Assembly (NCBI GenBank): GCA_028821455.1
Contig: JAPPGE010000014.1
Span: 1 to 64,000 of the forward strand
From: a bacterium
GTDB taxonomy: Bacteria > Pseudomonadota > Alphaproteobacteria > SP197
Length of the DNA stretch: 64,000 nt
Reading direction: 5' to 3'
Shown here: piece by piece, positions 1 through 8,415 of the stretch
How positions within the stretch are numbered: position 1 is the first letter of the stretch
Layout of the letters: the number at the start of each line of letters is the position of its first letter
Position numbers and translations under genes: made by a program
Notes under the pieces: generated by a model
What the model was told of the DNA's origin: nothing
Seen by the model: only the letters and a program-made list of their open reading frames with translations
Database searches by the model: none

Positions 1-2368
1 TGCGCGTCCAGCGGATCTTCTCGCCGGCCTGGAGTTCGATCGTGTCCGTCTCGAAAAGATCGACCCGGTAGCGCAGGTACTTCGACGGATCGGCCCGCCG
101 GGTCCTGCCGTCGGGGTGCCTGAGAAGCACCTTCTCGTCTTGCGCGCCAATCACCTCGAAGATGTCGCCCGACTGCGCCTGGACGCCGTAGACCTGCGCA
201 TGGAACACCGCGACGTCGCCCTCGCGCCAGTTGGCGAGATCCCCTTTCTGGGCCCGGGTGAGGTGAAGGTTGACGTAGCGCTCCACCTCGATGGTCCTTC
301 CGTGGAGACTCCCTTCGGCCTTCAGGCCCTCACGGATGGCGCCCGCGATCTCGCGGCGCAGCAGATGGGTCGGGGCCAGCACCGCCGTGGCGTCGCGTTC
401 TCTTTTGTCGAGATCTAGCCACAGGGCCGCGGCTCTGGATCCGAGCTCATCGGCATCCATCTCGAGGACGCCGGGACCGAGTTCATCGATGGCGAGATCC
501 GGCTTGCCCTCGATCAGGTGGAGCACCGCGGCCTTGAGACCCTCGTTGCGTTGGCGCAGAACCTCGTCCATCACCGACGTCTCCATGCCGGCCTTCTGCA
601 GCACCCGGAAGGGCTGTCCGGCCTCCACCGAGCGCAGCTGCGCCGTGTCGCCCACCAGGGCGACCCGGGCGATCCCCGTCGCCTTAGCGATCCGTGTGAG
701 GCTGTGCATCTGCGCCATGCTGACCAGCGATGCTTCGTCCACCACGAGGAGCGTGCCTTCCAGGGCCGCCCGGGCCGTCTCGAAGGCCTCCTCGTCGGCG
801 CAACCGTCGCCGACATCCCGGTAGCGGGTGAGGAACCACTGCAGCGTCTTCGTGCCGAGCCCGGTCTCGCGCTGAAGCGTGCGCGCCGCGCTGCTCGAGG
901 GAGCCAGGGCGACGATCCGCTCCGCCCCTACGAGTTCCACCACCTCTCTCAGCATCGTCGTCTTGCCAGTGCCGGCGTGGCCCTGGACGCCTACGACATG
1001 GTTCGATGACAGCAGCAGGGTGGTGACGGCGTCCCGCTGGCCGGCGTTGAGAGAACCGGCGTCGAGGTGGCGCGCGACCTCGCCGGCGTCGATCCCGAAG
1101 TCGCCTGCGGCGTCGCTCTCCTTCTTCATCCAGCGAACGACGGCACGCTCGGCCTTGACCGCCCGGTCGGTGACGAAGGCGAGATCGGAGCGCGCCTTGA
1201 TTGCTTCGACGAGGTGGCCCTCCTCGCGCATCCGGGCGATGGCCGCATCGATCTCCGGCAGCGTCCACTGACCCGGCGCCAGGACCAGAGCCCGCAGCAT
1301 GGTGGCGGTGAAGACCGTGCGCCGCTCCTCGAGATGCTCCACCGCCTGGCGCACCGCGTGAAGCGCCGAGGGAGACCGCCGGTTCGCGGCGTCCCGGCGT
1401 CTGAGGTGCCAGCGTTCCAGGTCCGCCTGAGAGCGGGTCGGAGGGCGGTTGCGGGCGACGCGCCGGTTGCGGGGTTCCAGTTCCGCCATCCGCGCCTGCC
1501 ATATGCGGGTGAGTTCCTCGCGCGACGGCTCGTCTTTGCGCTTGCGGGTGTAGAGCACCGCTTGCTGCATCACCGCGGCGGAAGCCGAATCGAGGTTGCG
1601 TTCCCTCGCCCAGGCGAGTGCTTGAGCCCGGCGGGTGGAGAAGGCCCTGAGGGTGGCCTTGTCGTATCCGGCGATCTCGAAACCCGGCACGCTGCCCACC
1701 ATGGTCTGCTCCGTGGCGTAGCCCAGGGCCTCCAGCCGGCGTTTGAGTTCGCCGCGGTAGTGAGCGCCGATCAGGTGCTTCGCGCGTTCGATCTTGATGA
1801 AGTCGGCGCTTCGCCATTCGCCCTGGCTGTTCTGCGTCATGTTGGCGACGACGCTGTGGGTATGAAGCTGCGGGTCGAGATTGCGGCTGGCGACGTGGCG
1901 GAAGGTGGCCGCCACCAGGCCATGACCCCTGATGCGGGGACGCCTGCGGGTCGCCGGGTCCCAGCCCCGGGTCTCCAGCAGCTCGTTCTCGATGAAGTCC
2001 AGCGTCGCCGTCACCGCCTCGTCGTGGGCCCGGACGATCCGGGCCGAGGCCTTCGGCGCGGCGTGCACCAGGGCCTCGAGGGAAACGGACTTAGGCGCTG
2101 AGAAGGTGATGTCGAGCCCGGGCCTGTGCTCGTGTTTGCCGTCCCGCAGGCGGCCGAGGCGGGTCGCCGTGCCGGGAATGCGGCCGGAGAGGACCTCCTC
2201 GAAGCGCTTGGGTTTGACGGGGCCGTGAAGGCCCAGCGCTTCGACGCCCTTGCCGTGCCAGCGGCTCGCCTTGCGGTGCTCAACGTCGTTCTTCGCGTAA
2301 TAGCCATCCGCTTCGAAGTAGTGGACCGTCGAGGCGGCTTCACTCAGGCGGGTGACCGTGGCAACCAT
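1..2368 (-). CDS. MobF-family conjugative relaxase/helicase (TraA/TrwC-like), 3' end outside window
   Basis: Nicks plasmid or ICE DNA at oriT and unwinds it for transfer. Translation from the ATG at 2368 gives an open frame of about 789 codons that leaves the window. The N-terminus has the clustered tyrosines of TrwC-type relaxases (Y17, then Y23-Y24). The stretch PKSVSLEALVHAAP follows, then the metal-binding histidine signature LDPQLHTHSVV. Further on comes a RecD-like helicase part with Walker A GHAGTGKTTM and Walker B VVDEASLVSM. Forms on the other two frames across this region are shadows. The matching transfer genes are absent here apart from remnants near 18.6-21.2 kb and 48.7 kb, so the gene probably belongs to a decayed or partly included mobile element. 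The family call is firm; whether the protein is complete cannot be seen. Confidence 0.93.
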   Translation of the reverse strand, partial: MVATVTRLSEAASTVHYFEADGYYAKNDVEHRKASRWHGKGVEALGLHGPVKPKRFEEVLSGRIPGTATRLGRLRDGKHEHRPGLDITFSAPKSVSLEALVHAAPKASARIVRAHDEAVTATLDFIENELLETRGWDPATRRRPRIRGHGLVAATFRHVASRNLDPQLHTHSVVANMTQNSQGEWRSADFIKIERAKHLIGAHYRGELKRRLEALGYATEQTMVGSVPGFEIAGYDKATLRAFSTRRAQALAWARERNLDSASAAVMQQAVLYTRKRKDEPSREELTRIWQARMAELEPRNRRVARNRPPTRSQADLERWHLRRRDAANRRSPSALHAVRQAVEHLEERRTVFTATMLRALVLAPGQWTLPEIDAAIARMREEGHLVEAIKARSDLAFVTDRAVKAERAVVRWMKKESDAAGDFGIDAGEVARHLDAGSLNAGQRDAVTTLLLSSNHVVGVQGHAGTGKTTMLREVVELVGAERIVALAPSSSAARTLQRETGLGTKTLQWFLTRYRDVGDGCADEEAFETARAALEGTLLVVDEASLVSMAQMHSLTRIAKATGIARVALVGDTAQLRSVEAGQPFRVLQKAGMETSVMDEVLRQRNEGLKAAVLHLIEGKPDLAIDELGPGVLEMDADELGSRAAALWLDLDKRERDATAVLAPTHLLRREIAGAIREGLKAEGSLHGRTIEVERYVNLHLTRAQKGDLANWREGDVAVFHAQVYGVQAQSGDIFEVIGAQDEKVLLRHPDGRTRRADPSKYLRYRVDLFETDTIELQAGEKIRWTR

Positions 2369-2387
2369 CAGCTATCGGGACTCGCAA

Positions 2388-2402
2388 GACATTCAAGATG
2401 TC
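2388..2402. repeat. Short inverted repeat upstream of the relaxase
   Basis: GACAT-TCAAG-ATGTC is a perfect 5-bp inverted repeat 20 bp upstream of the relaxase start, in a locally AT-richer gap (2369-2503). oriT often lies next to its relaxase gene, so this could be part of oriT or an operator. The repeat is short and may be chance. Nothing else was seen in this gap. Confidence 0.25.
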
Positions 2403-2503
2403 AATGTAACTGCAACCCATTCAATCGCTAAACAAGACATCGTACTCGGCCCCGGTGCGGCGCCATTCACATCTTTCAACCCAGCCAGACGTTGGCAGTG
2501 CAT

Positions 2504-2731
2504 TCACCCGGGCCAGCGGATCAGGAGACCAAGAACTGCCACGGCGAAGGCTAGGAGCCCTGCAATCGTCACAATCAGTCGAGTTTCCCTCTTGGCAGCT
2601 TCCGCATCCCGCTTGGCGTTGTCCTCGGCCAGCCGGGCGATGTCGGTCTTGTACTCGGCCTGCATAGTCTTCATGCGTTCCTCCAGGACGGCCAACTTCG
2701 CCGCCAGTTCCGCGGTGCATGGATCGCTCAT
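2504..2731 (-). CDS. Small coiled-coil, single-TM protein, copy 1 (third gene of porin cassette 1)
   Basis: A 75-residue protein. Residues about 10-50 are a charged heptad-like helix (LAVLEERMKTMQAEYKTDIA), followed by one hydrophobic segment (about 52-70) and a short tail, the layout of a small membrane-anchored coiled-coil protein. No named family is recognised. Near-identical N-termini (MSDPCT.ELAAK) occur at 4952-5170 and 13052-13381, each time just downstream of a sulfotransferase, so it is the distal gene of a porin/sulfotransferase/coiled-coil cassette. It lies 69 bp after sulfotransferase 1. The conserved position suggests a role linked to the cassette, but the function is unknown. 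Confidence 0.7.
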   Translation of the reverse strand: MSDPCTAELAAKLAVLEERMKTMQAEYKTDIARLAEDNAKRDAEAAKRETRLIVTIAGLLAFAVAVLGLLIRWPG

Positions 2732-2800
2732 ATGCAGCAGAATAGCCGATGCCTTGCGGATTGGCGAATTCCCTTGAGCAAAGCAAAATCGAGCATGCTG

Positions 2801-3646
2801 TCAACTGTCTCTAGGAAGATAGTCGAAGCGCTCCATCTGGACGCGGTGCTGGGAACAGACCCTTTCAACCTGTTCTGGCGTCAGTTCCTGCCGCCAATGA
2901 CCGGCCGTGCCCCGGCGAAAGAACTTCTCCTGGGTAGGCGGTTTCTCCTTGAAACCCCGTTGATCCTCCTGGCGCCTCAGGGCCTTGAAAGAGGAATTCC
3001 TGATCGCCCGCAGAAGTCTCTGCCGCGACGGCTTCAGACCGAGAAACCGCGCTGTTGCCCCGAAGGTTTTCGAGGGGTGGTCCAGCATGTCCTCATAGCG
3101 CACCACGTGAAGGCGCGGATTGGGATTGCCGGTCCAGCTTTCGACGTGTTGCGACCAGCTCCCGAGAATGATCCCGACATTGTTCATCGCCGGATCATGC
3201 GGCGTCTCGAGGTTGTCGGTCGCCATGTGTTCGATCGCGTCGTCGACGCCGAATCCCATGAAGTCCGCAAACGACACGGCGACGTCCAGGGGATTTCTGA
3301 CGATGTAGATGGCACCGGACGTCACGGCAAGATTGATGGTTGGATACCCGCATATGGTCATCAGCGCGTTGTGAGTCTTGCAGAAGAGTGAGCCCTTCTG
3401 CGCCCGCGCGATCAGTTCGTTGACCCTTGGCCGCATGCTTGCCACGTCCTCGGGCAACCATTCGGCGAGCGGTCGCCGGTCGAGCATTTGAAACCACATT
3501 AGTGCGCCGTCGCTCTGCAGGAGTTCGCCTGCCATCCGGTTGACGTCGAACGAACGCTCTCGATTACTGAAAAGGTTGTGCAGGAACGCCCGCATCCACG
3601 TGTTCCCCGACTTCGGGAAACTTGCGAGCCAGACAATGTCACCCAT
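2801..3646 (-). CDS. PAPS-dependent sulfotransferase, cassette 1
   Basis: Transfers sulfonate from PAPS to an acceptor in the cytoplasm. It has 281 residues, the usual size of the Sulfotransfer_1 family. The 5'-phosphosulfate loop FPKSGNTW is at residues 10-17. The 3'-phosphate motif is IYIVRNPLDVAVSFADF in the middle, and near the C-terminus is RRGTAGHWRQELTPEQ, matching the family RKGxxGxWK-type motif. It starts MGDIVWLAS like its four paralogues. It follows porin 1 by about 70 bp with a conserved hairpin between them. Acceptor unknown; a cell-surface glycan is the natural guess given the porin linkage, but that is inference. Confidence 0.9.
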   Translation of the reverse strand: MGDIVWLASFPKSGNTWMRAFLHNLFSNRERSFDVNRMAGELLQSDGALMWFQMLDRRPLAEWLPEDVASMRPRVNELIARAQKGSLFCKTHNALMTICGYPTINLAVTSGAIYIVRNPLDVAVSFADFMGFGVDDAIEHMATDNLETPHDPAMNNVGIILGSWSQHVESWTGNPNPRLHVVRYEDMLDHPSKTFGATARFLGLKPSRQRLLRAIRNSSFKALRRQEDQRGFKEKPPTQEKFFRRGTAGHWRQELTPEQVERVCSQHRVQMERFDYLPRDS

Positions 3647-3668
3647 GAAATGCAGTCACACAGAAGAA

Positions 3669-3693
3669 GGGAGCGGCCACAAGGACCGCTCCC
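3669..3693 (-). terminator. Conserved porin-sulfotransferase intercistronic hairpin 1
   Basis: GGGAGCGG...CCGCTCCC, an 8-bp stem with a 9-nt loop between the porin 1 stop and the sulfotransferase 1 start. Read on the minus strand it is followed by TTCTTCTG. The same hairpin occurs in all five cassettes, so it probably acts as a terminator or attenuator setting the porin:sulfotransferase ratio. Confidence 0.7.
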
Positions 3694-3716
3694 GTCAACC
3701 AATCTCGAACGTGACC

Positions 3717-4712
3717 TCAGAAGCTGACTGCGAGTGCAATTCCGGCGAAGGTCGTGTCCTCATCATTGATGTTCGAATCGGCGCCGAGAGCACCGACAAC
3801 ATTGACGCCCGGGCCAAGGTTGTAGTTGGCCAGCAGGCGGGCCAAGTCGGTATCGACGGCATTGTCCTTCCGTCTCGTGCCGAAGTTCGCGCTGACCGAC
3901 AGCGAATCATCCACGCTGTAGCTGATGCCCATGTCCATCTGCTCAAGCTTGTCGCTGCCATCGTCCGTGTCGGTCGTCAGGTAAGCACCACCGATCGCGA
4001 CACCGGCCATGGAGACCTGGAGTCCGGCACCCGTCTCAGTGATCGTGGCACCGCCAGGCGTGTCATTTGACGCATGCCCGACTGACAGGGCAACGCCTGC
4101 ATCGCCGACCGCCCCGTCGTAGCGGGCACCGATGGAAATGAGATCGTTGCTTTCGCTCATGTCTCCCGTGCCGTGGCCTCCCCTGACTTCCCTCCCGGCC
4201 TCCGGTGCATAGGAGACACCGAACTGGAAGCCGTTGATCGACGGTGAGAAGTACATGATGGACGCGGAATCTCCCCACCATGCGCCGGGAAGCGTCCAAT
4301 GCCATCCACCGCTGCTGATGGAACCTGACCAGTAAGGCGTGTTGATGCCATAGATGAACGAAGCATATGGTGCCGTCGTGGCCATTGAGTACGATGCCGC
4401 ATCGTCATTGCCGATACGCAACGTACCGAACGAGCCTTCGACATAGGCGTAGGTCTCGTCCATCTGGTCACCGTTGGCCTCGCCATCTTCTTCGCCTTGG
4501 GAGGCTTCCTCACCCTCAAGTTCGAAGCGCACGCCGATCTCCAAGCCGCTGTCGAGCACCGTGCTGCCCTTGAAGTTGAGCTCGACATCGCTCGAGATGG
4601 CGATGTCGTCGGTTTCGGCGGCTGCGTCGTTGTCGACGACAGCGATGCCCCAGAACGAATTACCGCCGATGGCAATCGAGATCGGTTCGGCCATCATCTC
4701 GTCCGCAGCCAC
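3717..4712 (-). CDS. Silent outer-membrane porin 1, lacking a signal peptide
   Basis: A 331-residue beta-barrel porin of the Gram-negative porin type. The mature start is EMMAEPISIAIGG; in the middle is INGFQFGVSYAPEAG; the end is FAGIALAVSF, with the C-terminal Phe of outer-membrane barrels. The frame opens only at a GTG corresponding to the last residues of the signal peptide of porin 4 (SGVAA-EEMMAEP). An in-frame TGA lies 11 codons upstream with no ATG between, so as arranged it has no signal peptide and no recognisable promoter. The mature frame is undamaged, arguing for a donor or switchable copy rather than a pseudogene. Confidence 0.88.
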   Translation of the reverse strand: MAADEMMAEPISIAIGGNSFWGIAVVDNDAAAETDDIAISSDVELNFKGSTVLDSGLEIGVRFELEGEEASQGEEDGEANGDQMDETYAYVEGSFGTLRIGNDDAASYSMATTAPYASFIYGINTPYWSGSISSGGWHWTLPGAWWGDSASIMYFSPSINGFQFGVSYAPEAGREVRGGHGTGDMSESNDLISIGARYDGAVGDAGVALSVGHASNDTPGGATITETGAGLQVSMAGVAIGGAYLTTDTDDGSDKLEQMDMGISYSVDDSLSVSANFGTRRKDNAVDTDLARLLANYNLGPGVNVVGALGADSNINDEDTTFAGIALAVSF

Positions 4713-4840
4713 ACCCGAAGACGCACGAGTGGAACTAACTCACTGCTTCAACGCCGTACTTTTTCTCGCTATTCTGCAACTTCTGGCGAATTCGCGAGCG
4801 GATTCACTCGCGTTTGCAATCCGATTGCGAGGCGGTCTAC
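4713..4840. other. 128-bp recombination-site-like module 1
   Basis: The gap between the porin 1 GTG and the recombinase remnant ATG is exactly 128 bp, as in three other places (7238-7365, 10310-10437, 15846-15973). Read toward the porin it holds two TTGCA motifs about 37 bp apart (near GGATTGCAAACGCG and AGAAGTTGCAG), a GCGTTGAAGCAGTGA block containing the in-frame stop, and a CCAC-TC-GTGCG motif just before the porin homology begins. The arrangement resembles arm and core sites of a tyrosine-recombinase att site. Confidence 0.6.
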
Positions 4841-4925
4841 ATGGGCGCAACCATGACCTTACAGAGGCCGTAATCAAGGCCCTCCCGTTCGAGCAAAGCC
4901 ACCCGCGACATCGTGCGTTCAGTCA
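4841..4925 (+). pseudogene. Tyrosine recombinase IntA, 5' remnant 1
   Basis: The translation from 4841, MGATMTLQRP-stop-SRPSRSKATRDI, aligns with the start of the intact recombinase at 14721-15845 (MAATHLTEARIKALRSRKTTRDI). Only about 25 codons remain, with a stop inside. It abuts the end of the cassette 2 coiled-coil gene. Confidence 0.7.
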
Positions 4926-4951
4926 TCCCCGACAAGCGACCGTGTCGGAGA

Positions 4952-5170
4952 TCAGGTGCCGGTTCGGATAAGGAAGCCGAGAACCGCGATGATCACTACG
5001 ACCGCAGCTGCCCAAAGACCGACCATCCATCGTGTATTGTCACGGTCACGCTTGGCGATATCTTCAGCCAGTCGGGCGATGTCAGTCTTGTACTCGGCTT
5101 GCATGGTCTTCATGCGCTCCTCCAGGACGGCCAGCTTCGCCGCCAGTTCCACGGTGCATGGGTCGCTCAT
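4952..5170 (-). CDS. Small coiled-coil, single-TM protein, copy 2
   Basis: A 72-residue paralogue of the 2504-2731 protein: MSDPCTVELAAKLAVLEE, a charged helix, then a TM segment (about residues 50-67) and a short tail. The first 40 residues are almost identical to copy 1, while the TM part has diverged. The ATG at 5170 is chosen because it matches copy 1; a TTG two codons upstream is possible. It is the third gene of cassette 2, 74 bp after sulfotransferase 2. Function unknown. Confidence 0.68.
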   Translation of the reverse strand: MSDPCTVELAAKLAVLEERMKTMQAEYKTDIARLAEDIAKRDRDNTRWMVGLWAAAVVVIIAVLGFLIRTGT

Positions 5171-5244
5171 GTTCAACAGAATAGCCCATGTATCACGGAT
5201 TGGCGAGTTCCCCTGATCAAGTACAACAAAGTAACCCCGCAGAT

Positions 5245-6084
5245 CTACCTAGGGAGGTAGTCGAAGCGTTTCATCTGCTCGTGGTGATCCGAGCAAATGC
5301 GTTCGACCTGCTTGTCAGTCAGTTCCTCCCTCCAACCGTTCGCAACACCACGGCGGAAGAAGCGTCGCTGAAAAGGGGAGCGTTCCTTGAAACCTAGTCT
5401 CTTCTCCTGACTCTGCATGACCTTGAATGACGAGTTTTTGATTGCCTTCAGCAATCTCTGTCGTGACGGCTTCAAGCCCAGGAAGCGGGTCAACTTTCTC
5501 AATATTCGAACCGGATCGTCATGCAAGTCCTCGTAGCGAACTACATGAAGCTGACGGTTGGGTCTGCCTGTCCAACTCTTGACATGCTGCGACCAGCTTC
5601 CAAGCAATAGCTGAACATTGTTGTACGCAGGGTCACTCTGTGTCTCCAAGTCGACGGTGCCCATGTGATTGATTGCCGTGTCAAGGTCGACCCCCAGGAA
5701 GTCAGCGAACGAGGGGGTCACATCAAGGGGGTTTCTCACTATGTAGACTGCGCCGGATGTCACTTCCATGTTGATGGTCGGATAGCCCCGTGACACGAGC
5801 AGTGCATTGTGTGTTTTGCAGACAATGGACCCCGGTGACGTCTGGGCAATCAGTTCGTCAACCTTGGGGCGCATCCGCGCCACGTCATCCGCACTCCATT
5901 CCTGGCAGGGTCGCTTGTCCAGCATGCGGTACCATGTGAGCATTCCGTCACTTTGGGTGAGGTCTCCCTGCATTCTGTTCACATTGATGGGATCGCTTCG
6001 GTTCCAAAAGAGGTTGTGAAGAAGCGCACGAATCCACGTGTTGCCCGACTTCGGATAGCTGGCCAGCCAGACTATGTCACCCAT
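5245..6084 (-). CDS. PAPS-dependent sulfotransferase, cassette 2
   Basis: A 279-residue sulfotransferase. The ATG at 6084 is chosen because it gives MGDIVWLASYPKSGNTW, aligned with the paralogues; the frame stays open upstream into the porin 2 gene on another frame, which is a shadow. The 5'-PSB loop is YPKSGNTW, the 3'-PB motif YIVRNPLDVTPSFADF and the C-terminal motif RRGVANGWREELTDKQ. It is the most divergent of the five in the middle region. It follows the cassette hairpin at 6114-6138. Likely cytoplasmic; acceptor unknown. Confidence 0.9.
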   Translation of the reverse strand: MGDIVWLASYPKSGNTWIRALLHNLFWNRSDPINVNRMQGDLTQSDGMLTWYRMLDKRPCQEWSADDVARMRPKVDELIAQTSPGSIVCKTHNALLVSRGYPTINMEVTSGAVYIVRNPLDVTPSFADFLGVDLDTAINHMGTVDLETQSDPAYNNVQLLLGSWSQHVKSWTGRPNRQLHVVRYEDLHDDPVRILRKLTRFLGLKPSRQRLLKAIKNSSFKVMQSQEKRLGFKERSPFQRRFFRRGVANGWREELTDKQVERICSDHHEQMKRFDYLPR

Positions 6085-6113
6085 GGTGTCTTTCTCAGCG
6101 TCCCGAAAGAAAA

Positions 6114-6138
6114 TGGAGCGGCCACAAGGGCCGCTCCA
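6114..6138 (-). terminator. Conserved porin-sulfotransferase intercistronic hairpin 2
   Basis: TGGAGCGGCC / GGCCGCTCCA is a perfect 10-bp stem with a 5-nt loop, between porin 2 and sulfotransferase 2. On the minus strand it is followed by TTTTCTTTC, giving it the shape of an intrinsic terminator. Confidence 0.75.
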
Positions 6139-6169
6139 GAGAACATGGAAACTTGTACCGGTTTGATGG

Positions 6170-7237
6170 TCAGAAACTGATCCCCAACGCAATACCTGCA
6201 AAGGTAGTGTCCATGCCGGACACTTCGTTGGAGTCCAAGCCGACCGCACCAGCAATGTTGACGCCAGGACCAACATTGTAGTTGGCGAGCAACCGCATGT
6301 AGTCATTGTCAAGCGCGTCGCCCTGATCCTGATTGCCATAGTTCGCGCTGACCGCCCAGGGACCTTCACCATACATGATACCAAGATCGAACTGGGTCAG
6401 ATCATCGCTGGCGTTGTCGTTATCCTGGACGCTCATGGAACCGCCGATCGACACACCTGCCATGGAGACGACAACGCCTCCACCCCACTCCGTCACGGTC
6501 CTGCCGGGCGCTGCGGTCACTGCCTTCCGGACTGCGTCATCCGTCTTTCCGGTTCCTATGGTCCCGTCACCCTGGACGTACGCCCCAATCACGGCATCCA
6601 CTGCCGCAACGTCCTTGCTGGAGTAACCACCGGCAACTGTGACACCAGTGTCACCGAAGGCGCCGTCGTAGCGGACACCAAGGGACATCACCTCGCCCCC
6701 TTCGGCAGTCGGTGCGGTGGCGCTCTCCGCCTCCTTACCCGCCTCAGGTGCATAGGACAGACCGAACTGGAAGCCGTTGATGACCGGCGAGAAATATGTG
6801 ACACCTGCGGAAGCACCAGCGCCAGCGTCAGCATATGTGGTCATCCAAGGACTAGATCCAACGCTCGTCCCGGAATTGGCCCAGTAGTTGTCGTTGATCC
6901 CATAGAAGTATGTGGCATACGGCGCGACCGTCGCCATCTTCTTGCCGGCGGGGTCGTCGTTGCCAACGCGGATCGCGCCAAATGAACCGGAAATCTCGGC
7001 GAACTTCGCATCCCCCTGATCGGCATTCTTCTCGCCTTCGATCTCGATGCGTACGGCGACTTCAACACCGCTATCGAGAACAGTTGAACCGGAGAACGTC
7101 AGAAGAGCATCATTCGAAATGCGCGCATCGTCATCATTGGGAGCGGCTTCGTTATCGAATATCGCAACGCCCCAGTGTGATCTGCCGCCAATGGTCAGCG
7201 AGATCGGCTCGGCCATCATCTCTTCGGCAACGGCCAC
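6170..7237 (-). CDS. Silent outer-membrane porin 2, lacking a signal peptide
   Basis: A 355-residue porin, the longest of the five; the extra length lies around the middle (an insertion near KDVAAVDAVIGAYVQGDG), probably a surface loop. The core motifs INGFQFGLSYAPEAG, GISF-type C-terminus and final Phe are retained. The only in-frame start after the upstream TGA is the GTG at 7237 (GTG-GCC-GTT-GCC), which is the tail of a signal peptide. No promoter or Shine-Dalgarno sequence is seen. The reading frame is intact. It is followed by the conserved hairpin, sulfotransferase 2 and coiled-coil gene 2. Confidence 0.88.
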   Translation of the reverse strand: MAVAEEMMAEPISLTIGGRSHWGVAIFDNEAAPNDDDARISNDALLTFSGSTVLDSGVEVAVRIEIEGEKNADQGDAKFAEISGSFGAIRVGNDDPAGKKMATVAPYATYFYGINDNYWANSGTSVGSSPWMTTYADAGAGASAGVTYFSPVINGFQFGLSYAPEAGKEAESATAPTAEGGEVMSLGVRYDGAFGDTGVTVAGGYSSKDVAAVDAVIGAYVQGDGTIGTGKTDDAVRKAVTAAPGRTVTEWGGGVVVSMAGVSIGGSMSVQDNDNASDDLTQFDLGIMYGEGPWAVSANYGNQDQGDALDNDYMRLLANYNVGPGVNIAGAVGLDSNEVSGMDTTFAGIALGISF

Positions 7238-7365
7238 ACCCGAAGACGCACTTGTGAATCTAAATCACTGCTTCAACGCCATACTTTCTTTCGCCATGCT
7301 GCAACTTCTGGTGAATCCGCGAGTGGAATCACTCGTGTCTGCAACTCGATTGCGAAAGAGACTCT
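7238..7365. other. 128-bp recombination-site-like module 2
   Basis: It has the same length and motif order as module 1: GAGTTGCAGACACG, about 25 bp later CAGAAGTTGCAGCATGG, then GCGTTGAAGCAGTGA with the in-frame TGA, then TCAC-AA-GTGCG, then CTTCGGGTGTGGCC where similarity to the porin 4 signal-peptide region begins. Confidence 0.6.
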
Positions 7366-7430
7366 ATGGCCGCAAGACATCTCACATGGGTCCGAAGCAA
7401 GGCCCTCTGCCGTCGCAAGGCCACCCGCGC
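7366..7430 (+). pseudogene. Tyrosine recombinase IntA, 5' remnant 2
   Basis: MAARHLTWVRSKALCRRKATR aligns with the N-terminus of the intact recombinase (MAATHLTEARIKALRSRKTTR). Similarity stops near 7430. Between here and 7534 nothing else is recognised. Confidence 0.7.
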
Positions 7431-7534
7431 TTCCACTATTGCTGCCGGACAAGTGTGACGTTCGAATCTGCAATCTTCCCGTGAGCGTGCCGGTCATTCG
7501 ACGTTGCACGGTTATCGCAAAGGACCTTCCTGTT

Positions 7535-7864
7535 TCAGACCGCAGCTACCGTCGTGGTCTCTTCTTCGTGTCCCCTATCGACATGTACCGTGATCCGAAT
7601 GCCCTTATCGAGGGCGGCCAACACCCTGATCAGGCGGTCAAGCGTGAACCGGCCGAGATCAGCGTTGCGAATACGAGAGAAATCAGCCGCAGCGAAGCCG
7701 GTCAAGTCGCCAGCCCTTCGAACCGACAGCCCGCGCTCGTTCAGTATCGCGATGATGCGTGCTGCAAGAATCGCTTTGGCCTGCTTCAAGTCGGCATCCG
7801 GGTCACCGAGATCGCGAAATACATTGCCACTGCCCCTCACCAATTTTATGTTGTTTTCGCTCAT
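7535..7864 (-). CDS. XRE/HigA-like antitoxin
   Basis: A 109-residue helix-turn-helix protein. The central part, LAARIIAILNERGLSVRRAGDLTGF and onward to FSRIRNADLGRFTLDRLIRVLAAL, is the helix-turn-helix arrangement of antitoxins paired with HigB/Gp49-like toxins, and the C-terminal strand GIRITVHVDRG is typical of that subfamily. It overlaps the upstream toxin gene by 4 bp, the usual toxin-first order of higBA. It would neutralise the toxin and repress the shared promoter. Confidence 0.82.
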   Translation of the reverse strand: MSENNIKLVRGSGNVFRDLGDPDADLKQAKAILAARIIAILNERGLSVRRAGDLTGFAAADFSRIRNADLGRFTLDRLIRVLAALDKGIRITVHVDRGHEEETTTVAAV

Positions 7865-8211
7865 GACATCATCTCCCTTCGCAGTCGTGCCAGCCGGTTC
7901 CGGACGAGATCGATTTCGGCCTTCGGCGTCTTGATCCCCGTTTTCGATTTTTTACGAAACGCGTGGATCACCCAAAGCTGACTCGCAACTTCCGTCGCAT
8001 ACACCACGCGCCAAGCATCGGTTCTGTAGCGGACGGCGATCTCCAAGACACCCGACCCGAAACCCTTCAGTGGCTTGGCAATGTCCGCCTTTCCGCCCTC
8101 GGCCGCGATCGTCAATGCCGAATTGACCCTGTCCCGCACGGCGACGGGAAACGATTCAAACGCCTTTTGTGCGGCACTGACCCAACCGACCGGTCTCGAA
8201 TCACGGTTCAT
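7861..8211 (-). CDS. HigB/Gp49-like RelE-superfamily toxin
   Basis: A 116-residue mRNA-interferase-type toxin. FGSGVLEIAVRYRTDAWRVV followed by LWVIHAFRKKSKTGIKTP is the typical Gp49/HigB core. The ATG at 8211 is preferred over an in-frame TTG at 8226, since the TTGACA there looks more like promoter sequence. It is the first gene of the pair, immediately downstream of the inverted repeat at 8231-8243. The module sits between cassettes 2 and 3 in the porin array and may stabilise it (inference). Confidence 0.83.
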   Translation of the reverse strand: MNRDSRPVGWVSAAQKAFESFPVAVRDRVNSALTIAAEGGKADIAKPLKGFGSGVLEIAVRYRTDAWRVVYATEVASQLWVIHAFRKKSKTGIKTPKAEIDLVRNRLARLRREMMS

Positions 8212-8230
8212 ACGGTATGTTGTCAAAAGT

Positions 8231-8243
8231 GACTACGGTAGTC
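8231..8243. promoter_or_regulatory. Probable toxin-antitoxin operator
   Basis: GACTAC-G-GTAGTC is a perfect inverted repeat about 20 bp upstream of the toxin ATG, overlapping where the promoter should be. This is the usual position for an autoregulatory HigA operator. Confidence 0.5.
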
Positions 8244-8307
8244 AACAGACAACGAGAGGTGAAACAACCGCCGCCTTTGTCGGTCCTATTTGCCAGTGTC
8301 CCAAGAT

Positions 8308-8340
<33 letters not shown>

Positions 8341-8415
8341 CAGCCCGTCATGTTGTGGCGGGGCTTCATTGGCGCATGGCGTCATGTGACAAGGCAACGC
8401 CGGGAATGATAACGG

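Noticed and set aside
684-2101. Long frames on both strands across the relaxase gene
   Set aside because: They are Arg/Pro/Gly-rich shadows of the real minus-strand relaxase frame, which stays open across the region and has the motifs.
3717-4712. Treating porins 1, 2, 3 and 5 as ordinary secreted porins with GTG starts
   Set aside because: From the GTG only 4-6 residues precede the mature sequence, there is no hydrophobic segment, no Shine-Dalgarno and no promoter.
5245-6384. 379-residue version of sulfotransferase 2
   Set aside because: The first 100 residues are an out-of-frame reading of porin 2; the paralogues fix the start at 6084.
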